This document shows, one piece after another, positions 6,327 to 12,703 of a DNA stretch of 12,703 nucleotides (its first letter is position 1; each line of letters begins with the position of its first letter). This DNA is from an uncultured Actinomycetes bacterium (GTDB lineage Bacteria; Actinomycetota; Thermoleophilia; Gaiellales; F1-60-MAGs149). Where the stretch lies: assembly GCA_903873565.1 (NCBI GenBank), contig CAIQOY010000376.1:1-12703 (forward strand), read 5' to 3'. The position numbers were made by a program, and so were the translations under genes. A model generated the notes under the pieces. It saw only the letters and a list, made by a program, of their open reading frames with translations. It did no database searches and was not told the origin of the DNA.

Positions 6327-7432
6327 CCGCCCGCCTCGCCCTCTGCGCCCCCGACAAGCTGCGCGGGGCCCTCGATGCGCCGCAGGCCGCCGCGGCCCTC
6401 GCGCAGGGCTGCCGCGACGCGGGCTGGGAGGCGCTCGAGCACCCCCTGGCCGACGGCGGCGAGGGCACCTGCGAGGCGATCGTGCGCGCCCGCGGGGGAC
6501 GCCGCGAGACCGTGCGCACCACGGACGCGCTCGGCCGCGCGCGCACCGCGATGCTGGGCGTGCTCCCCGACGGCACCTGCGTGGTGGAGGGGGCGGAGGC
6601 CAACGGGCTGATGCACATCCCGCGCCAGCGTCGCGACGTGATGCGCGCGACCAGCGCCGGCATCGCGCCGATGGTGCGACGCGCCCTCGACCTCGGCGCC
6701 CCGCGGATCGTCATCGGCCTCGGCGGCAGCGCCACGGTCGACGGGGGGCTCGGCCTCCTGGTCGGGCTCGGCGTGCGCGCCCTCGACGCCGACGGCGCCG
6801 AGCTCGCGGGGCTCGGGGAGGATGTGGCCCGGGTGCGCGCGATCGATCTGTCCGGGCTCGACCCGCGGCTGGCGGACACCGCGATCGTGGTCGCCGTCGA
6901 CGTCGACAGCCCGCTCGCCGGGCCGACCGGGGCGGCGCCGGTGTTCGGGCCCCAGAAGGGCGCGACGCCGGATCAGGTGCGCACGCTCGACGATGGCCTC
7001 GCCCGCCTGGCGGAGCTGTACGGCGAGCGCGCCCGTCGCCCGGGGGCCGGCGCCGCCGGCGGGCTGGGCGCCGCCTGCTTCCTGATCGGGGCCGAGCCCG
7101 AGCCGGGCGCCCTGCTCGTGATGCGGGAGACCGGCTTCCACGAGCGGCTTGCGGGGGCGTCACTCGTCCTCACCGCGGAGGGGTCAGTCGACGCGCAGAG
7201 CGCCACGGGCAAGACGGTGGCCCGGGTCGCCGGCGCTGCGCGCGACGCGGCCGTGCCGTGCGTCGTCCTCGGCGGCCGCGTGGACGCGGACGTCGAGGCG
7301 CTCTACGCGGCGGGCGCGAGCGCCGTCCTCGGCATCGGGCGCGGCGCGAAGCCGCTGCGGGCGGCGCTGCGCGACAGCGCGGGCGACCTGCGTGCGGCCG
7401 CCCGCGCCGTCTGCGCGCTGCGCGACGCCTAG
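6323..7432 (+). CDS. glxK: Glycerate kinase, GlxK/GarK family
   Basis: ATP-dependent phosphorylation of glycerate to a phosphoglycerate that enters glycolysis; members of this family are usually glycerate 2-kinases. The 369-residue length is normal. Signature blocks: APDKLRGAL (9-17, usually APDSFKGSL), PLADGGEGT (41-49), GLGGSATVDGG (132-142), SPLAGPTGAAPVFGPQKGA (ending at 214), PGAGAAGGLGA and LTAEGSVDAQSATGK (from about 283; the usual form is TGEGRID-Q). Several usually fixed positions differ (S to K, F to L, R288 to S), so substrate preference may have drifted. The ATG overlaps the ureC stop as ATGA, so it is the third gene of the urease unit. The frame is also open far upstream through ureC, but that part is an Arg-rich shadow. 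It ends in a CTAG shared with the opposing gene. Confidence 0.92.
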   Translation: MTARLALCAPDKLRGALDAPQAAAALAQGCRDAGWEALEHPLADGGEGTCEAIVRARGGRRETVRTTDALGRARTAMLGVLPDGTCVVEGAEANGLMHIPRQRRDVMRATSAGIAPMVRRALDLGAPRIVIGLGGSATVDGGLGLLVGLGVRALDADGAELAGLGEDVARVRAIDLSGLDPRLADTAIVVAVDVDSPLAGPTGAAPVFGPQKGATPDQVRTLDDGLARLAELYGERARRPGAGAAGGLGAACFLIGAEPEPGALLVMRETGFHERLAGASLVLTAEGSVDAQSATGKTVARVAGAARDAAVPCVVLGGRVDADVEALYAAGASAVLGIGRGAKPLRAALRDSAGDLRAAARAVCALRDA

Positions 7433-9285
7433 GCGAACTTGACGTAGATCGTCAGGCTGGAGCGGTTCGCGCCGCCCGTCATCGGCTCGCCGACGCCCTG
7501 CAGGGTGATCGAGGCGATCGACCCCGACACCGCGGTGTTGCCGGAGTTGCGGACGCAGGCCCCGACGTCGACCGTGAAGCCGATCAGGGCGTTGGCCGCG
7601 TTGGCCGGGTCGGTCGGGAAGTCCGCCTTGGTGTCGTCGACCAGCGGGACGATCGTGTTGAACGGATCCTGCGGGTCCGACGAGTAGGCCTGGGCGGTCA
7701 GCCCGACCGGGCTCGTCAGGGGGCAGCCGGCCTCCATCGAGGGCCGCTGCTGGGAGCCGTCGGGGTTGCTGAGGAAGTCGTACGTGGCGCCCCAGTGCAG
7801 GCCGGCGATGTCGTAGTACTCGCTGGTCTCGCCCGGCAGGGCGAAGCGCTGGGGCCGCCAGACGCGCAGCGTCAGCAGGCCGTCCGCGCCGAGCGTGATC
7901 GCGGTGTTCTGGTTGGCGCCGGGGGAGGTGCCGGTCAGGGGGTAGGTGAACGTCGTGGTGTTGGCGCTCTGCAGCGCAGGCGACGTCACGAAGTACGGCA
8001 GGATGGTGATCGGCACCTGCGTGCGCACGCCTCCCCGCTGCGCGTTGAGGGTGACGACGTCGCCGGGGACGACGCCGCCGAGCGTGTCCGGCGAGTTGGG
8101 GTTCACGAAGGCCACCCAGGTCGGCACGTTGCCGCCCCCACCGCCGCCGCCGCCGCGGTAGTACTCGACCAGGGCGTTGCCGCCGGGGCCGTTGGTCGCG
8201 ACGCAGGGCTGACCCTGGACGCACTCCGAGCCGGTGTAGGTGCCCCACGGCAGGCTCCCGTAGGCGCCGACCGTCGGGAGGATGCTCTGCACCTCGGAGA
8301 AGCCGCTGATCGTCGCCGTGCCCGCGCCGGGCGCGCACCACGTCATCTGCGAGGGGCAGTCGATCCAGAGGTTGTCGAAGGCCGTCGAGCCCAGCGGGTC
8401 GATGTAGCGCTGGTCCATGTAGAAGGCGATCTGGAGGCTGGCCGTCGCCCCCGTGGACTGCGACGCCGCCGAACCGAGCGCGGCGTTGATCTGGTCGCGG
8501 GTCGTCCCGGCGTAGACGTTGGTCGCGTTCTGCAGGGCCGGGCGCAGCGACGACCACGGATTGATGCGGGCGCTGACCTGGGCCGAGACCGCGTCGACGG
8601 CGTCGAGCGTCAGGTTGCCGTTGTCGTCGACGTCAACGGTGTTGGGCACGCCGTCCTGGTCGCAGTCGCCGCCGGGACCCGCATCGGCCGCGTTGCTGTT
8701 GGTGCAGGCGCCACCGGGAGCGCCGCTCACGCCGCCACCGCCGCCGCCCTGCCCACCGCCGCCCTGGCGGGTGGCCTTCGCGGCGCCCTTCGTCTTGACC
8801 AGGCCGAGGCGCCCGGCGCCGACCGGCGCCCCGTTCTTGGCGACCTTGACGCGGCCCTTGCCGAGGGTCATCGTCGTCGGCAGCGGCGTCACCAGCGCGC
8901 CGAAGCCCTTCGAGACCCGGATCGTGCCGAGCGCGATCGTAGTCGTCTTCGACCCCGCGAGGCGGGTGGCGCCCGTCGACCCCGTGCGATTGAGGAGCAC
9001 CGGTCCCGCGTAGGCGCCGTCCTTCGCCACCAGCTGCAGCGAGGTCCCGTTGAGGGCGCTCGCCGCGATCTTGGCCGTGATCCTGCCGCCCTTCGGGGTC
9101 ACCGTGACCGAGGAGCCGCGGGTCGGCAGGACGAGGACGCGCAGGCCGCTGATCGAGGCGGCGCTGCCCGTGAGCTTGGCGGTGATGGTCACCTGCTTGC
9201 CCTTCTGGGCGGAGGCGGTGACGGGGATGGCGAGCACGACGATGGCCGCGATCGCGAGGCTGAGGAGGCGCAGGGGGCGGGTCAT
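7429..9285 (-). CDS. Secreted protein of unknown function with polyglycine linkers and a calcium-loop-like motif
   Basis: I do not recognise a family. The 618-residue product starts with a clear signal peptide (MTRPLRLLSLAIAAIVVLAI, cleavage probably after A26 in TASA-Q). Residues 27-172 are Lys/Thr/Val/Gly-rich and beta-like. A Gly linker (175-185, broken by Q179) follows. Residues 207-228 hold an Asp-rich run, DCDQDGVPNTVDVDDNGN, resembling thrombospondin type 3 or dockerin calcium loops. Another eight Gly occur at 378-385 inside a large C-terminal region (about 235-618) rich in Asn, Thr, Ser, Pro and aromatics, with DxD/PxG turns typical of beta-sandwich surface proteins. Eight Cys, an even number, suit extracellular disulfides. 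There is no LPXTG, C-terminal membrane helix or SLH domain, so it is probably released or wall-associated. ATG 9285 is chosen because it gives the signal peptide; the frame upstream to 9540 is antisense to ispH. Confidence 0.85.
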   Translation of the reverse strand: MTRPLRLLSLAIAAIVVLAIPVTASAQKGKQVTITAKLTGSAASISGLRVLVLPTRGSSVTVTPKGGRITAKIAASALNGTSLQLVAKDGAYAGPVLLNRTGSTGATRLAGSKTTTIALGTIRVSKGFGALVTPLPTTMTLGKGRVKVAKNGAPVGAGRLGLVKTKGAAKATRQGGGGQGGGGGGVSGAPGGACTNSNAADAGPGGDCDQDGVPNTVDVDDNGNLTLDAVDAVSAQVSARINPWSSLRPALQNATNVYAGTTRDQINAALGSAASQSTGATASLQIAFYMDQRYIDPLGSTAFDNLWIDCPSQMTWCAPGAGTATISGFSEVQSILPTVGAYGSLPWGTYTGSECVQGQPCVATNGPGGNALVEYYRGGGGGGGGNVPTWVAFVNPNSPDTLGGVVPGDVVTLNAQRGGVRTQVPITILPYFVTSPALQSANTTTFTYPLTGTSPGANQNTAITLGADGLLTLRVWRPQRFALPGETSEYYDIAGLHWGATYDFLSNPDGSQQRPSMEAGCPLTSPVGLTAQAYSSDPQDPFNTIVPLVDDTKADFPTDPANAANALIGFTVDVGACVRNSGNTAVSGSIASITLQGVGEPMTGGANRSSLTIYVKFA

Positions 9286-9292
9286 ACGGGCG

Positions 9293-9298
9293 ATGGTA
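9293..9298 (-). promoter_or_regulatory. Possible -10 hexamer (TACCAT) of the secreted-protein gene
   Basis: On the minus strand TACCAT is followed by exactly 7 nt (CGCCCGT) and then ATG 9285, which places initiation at the start codon. No Shine-Dalgarno sequence is present. The cruF start at 10368 has the identical hexamer and spacing. This suggests independent, leaderless expression rather than read-through from ispH. Confidence 0.45.
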
Positions 9299-9305
9299 CG
9301 CCGCA

Positions 9306-9331
9306 GGGCGGCCTGCGTCCAGAGGCCGCCC
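9306..9331 (-). terminator. Hairpin downstream of ispH, probable terminator
   Basis: A perfect 9-bp GC-only-but-one stem (GGGCGGCCT at 9306-9314 and AGGCCGCCC at 9323-9331) with an 8-nt loop begins 1 nt after the ispH TGA on the minus strand. There is no U-tract, so it would be the tract-less kind often proposed in actinobacteria. It would separate ispH from the secreted-protein gene 47 nt further on. Confidence 0.5.
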
Positions 9332-9332
9332 G

Positions 9333-10304
9333 TCAGGGCGCGGCGTCGCCGTCGATCACGGCCAGCGCGCGGCGGATCGGCCGCGGCAGGTTGAACGAGA
9401 CGTCCTCGTGGACGGTCTCGAGCTCGGACACGGGCAGGGGCCCGTGGCGCTCCTCGAACCAGGCGATGACGCGGCGCACCAGCCGCTCCGGCGCGGACGC
9501 CCCGGAGGTGATGCCGACGCGCTCGACCCCGTCGAGCCACGCCGGGTCGATCTCGGTCTCGTCCTCGATCAGGTGGCTCTGGACGCCCGCCTCACGGGCG
9601 ACCTCGACGAGCCGGCAGGAGTTCGAGGAGTTCGCGGAGCCGATCACCAGCACCAGGTCCGTGGCCCTCGCGAGCTCCTTGACGGCGGCCTGCCGGTTGG
9701 AGGTCGCGTAGCAGATGTCGTCCTTCGCGGGCGACTCGATCCACGGGTAGCGGACCTTGAGCGCCTCGATGATCCCGCGCGTCTCGTCCACCGAGAGGGT
9801 CGTCTGCGTCAGGTACGCGAGCGGCTGGGCGGGATCGTAGTCCGGGAGGCCGGCCACGTCGGCCTCGGTCTCGACGAGCGTCATCGCGTCGGGCGCCTCG
9901 CCCATCGTGCCCACGACCTCCTCGTGGCCCTGGTGGCCGATCAGGAGCATGCGGTACCCGCGCAGGGCGTAGCGCTTGGCCTCGCTGTGCACCTTCGTCA
10001 CGAGGGGGCAGGTGGCGTCGATCACGTCCAGGCCGCGCTCGGCGGACTCGCCGTGCACCGTCGGGGCGACGCCGTGCGCCGAGAAGACCACGGTCGCGCC
10101 CTCCGGCACCTCGGCGACCTCGTCGACGAAGACGGCGCCGCGCGCCTCGAGGTCGCGCACCACGTGCAAGTTGTGCACGATCTGCTTGCGCACGTAGACG
10201 GGCGCGCCCTGCAGCTCCAGCGCGCGCTCGACCGTCTCCACGGCGCGATCCACGCCGGCGCAGTAGCCGCGCGGGGCGGCGAGGATCAGCTCGATGGGGG
10301 CCAC
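9333..10304 (-). CDS. ispH: 4-hydroxy-3-methylbut-2-enyl diphosphate reductase (IspH/LytB)
   Basis: Iron-sulfur enzyme that reduces HMBPP to IPP and DMAPP, the last step of the MEP isoprenoid pathway, in the cytosol. The product is 323 residues, normal for the family. It starts at GTG 10304 with APIELILAAPRGYCAGVDRA, where the family N-terminus belongs. The three cluster-ligating cysteines are C15 (RGYCAGV), C99 (DATCPLVTKVH) and C198 (ICYATSNRQ). Also present are VHNLHVV, FSAHGV, GHQGHEEVVGTMGE and the phosphate-binding GSANSSNS and TSGAS elements. All catalytic features are intact. It lies divergent from cruF-crtI with 63 bp between the chosen starts, fitting a precursor-supply role for carotenoids. 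No SD is seen; a TATCCT hexamer sits 7 nt before the GTG. The longer open frame upstream to 11030 is antisense to cruF and not real. Confidence 0.97.
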   Translation of the reverse strand: MAPIELILAAPRGYCAGVDRAVETVERALELQGAPVYVRKQIVHNLHVVRDLEARGAVFVDEVAEVPEGATVVFSAHGVAPTVHGESAERGLDVIDATCPLVTKVHSEAKRYALRGYRMLLIGHQGHEEVVGTMGEAPDAMTLVETEADVAGLPDYDPAQPLAYLTQTTLSVDETRGIIEALKVRYPWIESPAKDDICYATSNRQAAVKELARATDLVLVIGSANSSNSCRLVEVAREAGVQSHLIEDETEIDPAWLDGVERVGITSGASAPERLVRRVIAWFEERHGPLPVSELETVHEDVSFNLPRPIRRALAVIDGDAAP

Positions 10305-10311
10305 GGGTCGA

Positions 10312-10317
10312 AGGATA
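10312..10317 (-). promoter_or_regulatory. Possible ispH -10 hexamer (TATCCT)
   Basis: TATCCT on the minus strand is followed by 7 nt (TCGACCC) and GTG 10304. It is the best TAnnnT match in the 63-bp divergent region for this strand. Spacing predicts a leaderless ispH mRNA. No -35 consensus is visible. Confidence 0.45.
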
Positions 10318-10354
10318 CCGTCCTGCCCATCGCAGGCGGCGCCCCGATCGGCCG

Positions 10355-10360
10355 TACCAT
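10355..10360 (+). promoter_or_regulatory. Possible cruF-crtI -10 hexamer (TACCAT)
   Basis: TACCAT is followed by 7 nt (GACGCCC) and GTG 10368, the same arrangement as at 9285 on the other strand. The ATG at 10359 overlaps this hexamer, which argues that the true start is GTG 10368. A CCTGC-N5-GCAGG dyad (10322-10336) lies between this and the ispH hexamer. Confidence 0.45.
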
Positions 10361-10367
10361 GACGCCC

Positions 10368-11135
10368 GTGGCGCGCCGATCTCCCGCCGTCCCGATCGCG
10401 CTGGCGCTCCTCGCGCTGCTCGTGATCGCCCAGCTCGCCTACCCGCAGGTGCCGGCCGCGTGGGTCGACCGCATGACCGTCCTGACGGTGCTGCTCTTCC
10501 TCGGCGCCTCTGTCGCCGCGGCCTGGGCCCGCTCGGGGCCGCGCTTCGCGCTGGCGCTGGCCGGCCTCGGCTTCCTGGTCGGCTACCTGTCCGAGGTCGT
10601 CGGCGTGGCGACCGGGTTCCCGTTCAGCGAGTACCTCTACACCGAGCGGCTGCAGCCCCAGCTGCTCGACGTGCCGATCGTCATCCCCCTGGCCTGGGCG
10701 ATGATGGCCTACCCGGCGTGGCGGGTCGGCGAGCTGGTCGGCTCGACCCCCGTGGCGCGCGCCGTCGTCGCCGCTGGGGCCCTGACCGCCTGGGACGTCG
10801 CGCTCGACCCGCAGATGGTCGGCATCGGCTACTGGGAGTGGCCGAACGGCGGCGCCTACGTGGGCATCCCGCTGGTCAACTTCCTCGGCTGGTTCGCCGT
10901 CGGCCTGGTCCTGTTCGGCTGGTGGGCTTTGGTCGCCCGCGTGCCGCACGTCCCGAGCCGCCGCTCGCTGGTCGACGCGCTCGGGCCGCTGCTCTACGCC
11001 TGGACCTGGATCGGCGAGACCGTCGCCCATGCGCTCTTCTTCGCCGGCTGGGGCGTGGCGATCGCCTCGTTCGCGGCGATGGGCGTGTTCGCCGTGCCCG
11101 CGCTCCTGCGCCTGCGCGCCGGGGAGCCCGGCTGA
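10368..11135 (+). CDS. cruF: CruF-type carotenoid hydratase (DUF422 membrane protein)
   Basis: Multi-pass membrane protein of the carotenoid biosynthesis family. Characterised members add water across the 1,2 double bond of acyclic carotenoid ends (CruF, bisanhydrobacterioruberin/gamma-carotene 1',2'-hydratase). From GTG 10368 it has 255 residues and about seven hydrophobic segments, the first at 8-22. Family-typical blocks are GYLSEVVGVATGFPFSEYLY, VPIVIPLAWAMMAYPAWRV, AWDVALDPQMV, GYWEWPNGGAYVGIPLVNF and FLGWF. ATG 10359 would add three residues (MTP) but overlaps the proposed -10 element. The stop overlaps the start of the desaturase gene as TGATG, so the two are translated together. Membership of the family is clear; the exact carotenoid substrate is inferred. 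Confidence 0.9.
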   Translation: MARRSPAVPIALALLALLVIAQLAYPQVPAAWVDRMTVLTVLLFLGASVAAAWARSGPRFALALAGLGFLVGYLSEVVGVATGFPFSEYLYTERLQPQLLDVPIVIPLAWAMMAYPAWRVGELVGSTPVARAVVAAGALTAWDVALDPQMVGIGYWEWPNGGAYVGIPLVNFLGWFAVGLVLFGWWALVARVPHVPSRRSLVDALGPLLYAWTWIGETVAHALFFAGWGVAIASFAAMGVFAVPALLRLRAGEPG

Positions 11136-12598
11136 TGCGCGCGATCGTGGTCGGCGCGGGGGTGGGGGGCCTCGGCGCCGCGGTCCGCCTCGCGGGCGCC
11201 GGCGCGGACGTGCTGGTGCTGGAGGCCGGCGAGCGGGTCGGCGGCAAGCTCGGGATCGAGACGGCCGCCGGGCACGTCTTCGACACCGGGCCGTCGCTCC
11301 TGACGATGCCGTTCACGATCGCCGACACCCTCGCCGCGGCCGGGGTCGAGCTCGCGGACCGGCTCGACCTCCTGCCGGTGGCGCCGCTCTGCCGCTACCG
11401 CTGGGCGGACGGCACGGAGCTCGACAGCCACTGCGACGTCGACGCGATGGCCGCGGCGGTCGAGGCGCTCGAGCCCGGTGCGGGGATGCGCTGGCGCGAG
11501 CTCGTCGAGCAGGGCCGGCGCACCTGGGAGCTGAGCCTGCCCCTGTTCCTCTCGGAGCCCTTCGGCAGCCCCCTCGACCTCGCGCGCCGCAGCGGCACCC
11601 CCGTCGATCCGCGCGACATCCTCGCTCACACGACGCTCGACCGCTTCGCCGCCGGCCGCTTCGCCGACCCGCGGCTGCGCCAGCTCGTGGAGCGCTACGC
11701 CACCTACTCCGGGGCCGACCCCGCCCGGGCCCCGGCCACGATGGCGGTGATCCCCTACGCGGAGGCGGCCTACGGCGCCTGGCACCCGGCGGGGGGCATG
11801 CACCGCATCGCCGAGGCGCTGCGCGACGTCGTGGTCGAGCGCGGCGGCGAGGTGCGCCTCGGCTGCGCGGTGCGCCGGATCCTCGTCGAGGGCGGCCGCG
11901 CCGTCGGCGTCGAGACCGCGGACGGCGAGCGCCACGCGGCCGACTGCGTGATCGCCAACTGCGACGCGGCCACCCTCTACGGCTCGCTCCTCGACGCCCC
12001 CGCCCAGGCCCGCGCGATCGAGCGCGCCCCGGGCAGCCTGTCGGGGTTCGTGCTGATGCTCGGCGTGCGGGGCCGCACGGAGGGGCTCGCGCACCACAAC
12101 ATCTTCTTCCCGCGCGACTACCGCGCGGAGTTCGCCGACGTCTTCGACGACCCGCAGCCGCCGCACGACCCGACGATCTACCTCTGCAACCCGGCCGCCA
12201 CGGACCCGTCGTGCGCCCCGGAGGGCGACGAGTCGTGGTTCGTGCTGGTCAACGCGCCGCGCCAGGGCGCGGTCGACTGGGACGCCGAGGCGGACCGCTA
12301 CCAGGAGCACCTGCTCGACCGGCTCGACGCGCTCGGGCTCGAGGCCCGCGCGCGCGCCCGCGTGCTCCTGCGCCGCTCCCCCGCGGACCTCGAGCGCCTG
12401 ACGGGCGCCCCGGGCGGGGGCATCTACGGCACCGCCTCGATGGGGCCGCGGGCCGCGTTCCTGCGCCCCCGCAACGCCTCCCCGGCCGCCGCGCGCCTGT
12501 ACCTGGCCTCCGGCAGCGCCCACCCCGGCGGCGGGCTGCCGCTGGTGCTCCTGAGCGGCAAGATCGCGGCCCAGCTCGCGCTCTCCGATTGCGCCTGA
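11135..12598 (+). CDS. crtI: CrtI-family carotenoid desaturase (phytoene desaturase or CrtD-like)
   Basis: FAD-dependent carotenoid desaturase or isomerase, membrane-associated. The 487-residue product starts with a Rossmann motif (MRAIVVGAGVGGLGAAVRL; G7, G9, G12) and an acidic ribose-binding VLVLEAGERVGGK. It contains the family block RYATYSGADPARAPAT (from 187) through HPAGGMHRI (M222), and ends with the C-terminal FAD motif LYLASGSAHPGGGLPLVLLS (455-474). The start ATG 11135 has GGGGAG 8 nt upstream and overlaps the cruF stop. Pairing with cruF favours a 3,4-desaturase (CrtD-like) acting on hydroxylated or acyclic carotenoids, but primary phytoene desaturation (CrtI) cannot be excluded from motifs; the symbol is for the family. 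No phytoene synthase (crtB) is in the window. Confidence 0.92.
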   Translation: MRAIVVGAGVGGLGAAVRLAGAGADVLVLEAGERVGGKLGIETAAGHVFDTGPSLLTMPFTIADTLAAAGVELADRLDLLPVAPLCRYRWADGTELDSHCDVDAMAAAVEALEPGAGMRWRELVEQGRRTWELSLPLFLSEPFGSPLDLARRSGTPVDPRDILAHTTLDRFAAGRFADPRLRQLVERYATYSGADPARAPATMAVIPYAEAAYGAWHPAGGMHRIAEALRDVVVERGGEVRLGCAVRRILVEGGRAVGVETADGERHAADCVIANCDAATLYGSLLDAPAQARAIERAPGSLSGFVLMLGVRGRTEGLAHHNIFFPRDYRAEFADVFDDPQPPHDPTIYLCNPAATDPSCAPEGDESWFVLVNAPRQGAVDWDAEADRYQEHLLDRLDALGLEARARARVLLRRSPADLERLTGAPGGGIYGTASMGPRAAFLRPRNASPAAARLYLASGSAHPGGGLPLVLLSGKIAAQLALSDCA

Positions 12599-12604
12599 TC
12601 GGGG

Positions 12605-12629
12605 GCGCCTGCGAAACACTGCAGGGCGC
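12605..12629 (+). terminator. Hairpin after the desaturase gene, possible terminator
   Basis: GCGCCTGC (12605-12612) pairs with GCAGG-G-CGC (12621-12629): 8 bp with a single bulged G and the 8-nt loop GAAACACT. It starts 6 nt after the TGA. There is no U-tract. Position directly behind the last gene of the cruF-crtI pair supports a terminator. Confidence 0.4.
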
Positions 12630-12649
12630 ACCGCCGCCCCGTTTCCCCC

Positions 12650-12703
12650 ATGGAGCGCATCGCAGACCTCACCGACCGCCTGCGCTGGCCGATCGTGATC
12701 GGC
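12650..12703 (+). CDS. Start of an unidentified ORF (cut by window end)
   Basis: ATG 12650 opens MERIADLTDRLRWPIVIG, 18 codons before the window ends. Charged residues followed by an Arg-Trp and a hydrophobic stretch resemble the N-terminus of a membrane protein (MMPL/RND transporters often start this way), but 18 residues are too few for a call. No SD or TAnnnT hexamer is seen before it. Confidence 0.45.
   Translation, partial: MERIADLTDRLRWPIVIG

Noticed and set aside
8140..8158. GCC/GCN triplet runs (also near 8735-8765) as microsatellite repeats.
   Set aside because: They are the codons of the polyglycine linkers on the minus strand and are explained by the secreted protein.
9408..10358. 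Open plus-strand frame in front of cruF, opposite ispH.
   Set aside because: It is antisense to the clearly real ispH and lacks motifs; the family N-terminus of CruF starts at 10359/10368.

Overview
The window is very GC-rich (by eye above 70%), with strong G/C third-position bias, GTG and CTG starts and many 1-4 nt gene overlaps. The four-S1-domain rpsA beside polA and coaE, a fused urease gamma/beta subunit, a CruF-type carotenoid gene and a long glycine-linker secreted protein suggest an actinobacterial chromosome. I would guess the Thermoleophilia/Solirubrobacterales side, but that placement is inference. No insertion sequence, prophage gene, CRISPR array, tRNA or rRNA was recognised, and no gene-free stretch exceeds 100 bases.

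Layout. 1-3962 (+) is a housekeeping block: the C-terminal half of DNA polymerase I (polA), ribosomal protein S1 (rpsA), dephospho-CoA kinase (coaE, apparently with a CTG start) and a small membrane-anchored lytic transglycosylase. 3967-7432 (+) is a tightly overlapping three-gene unit: fused urease gamma/beta (ureAB), a divergent urease alpha (ureC) and a GlxK-family glycerate kinase. No urease accessory gene (ureD/E/F/G) is present in the window. The kinase converges with 7429-9285 (-), a 618-residue secreted protein of unknown function with two polyglycine linkers and a calcium-loop-like motif. The two stop codons share one CTAG. 9333-10304 (-) is ispH, the last step of the MEP isoprenoid pathway. 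It is divergent from 10368-12598 (+), a translationally coupled cruF plus crtI-family desaturase pair. A new ORF starts at 12650 and runs off the edge.

How the genes fit together. IspH supplies IPP/DMAPP, from which carotenoids are built, and the divergent cruF/crtI pair modifies carotenoids, so 9333-12598 reads as an isoprenoid/carotenoid neighbourhood. Urease and glycerate kinase could dispose of the two products of ureidoglycolate cleavage (urea and glyoxylate) in purine/allantoin breakdown. That link is an inference from gene order.

The points most worth a second look are: (i) a urease alpha subunit that keeps every nickel ligand and the catalytic histidine, but lacks the flap cysteine and has a rewritten, shortened active-site loop; (ii) coaE lying in the same frame as rpsA directly after its TAG, with no ATG/GTG/TTG available ahead of its P-loop; and (iii) a recurrent TAnnnT hexamer 6-8 nt before five start codons that lack a Shine-Dalgarno sequence, pointing to leaderless transcription.
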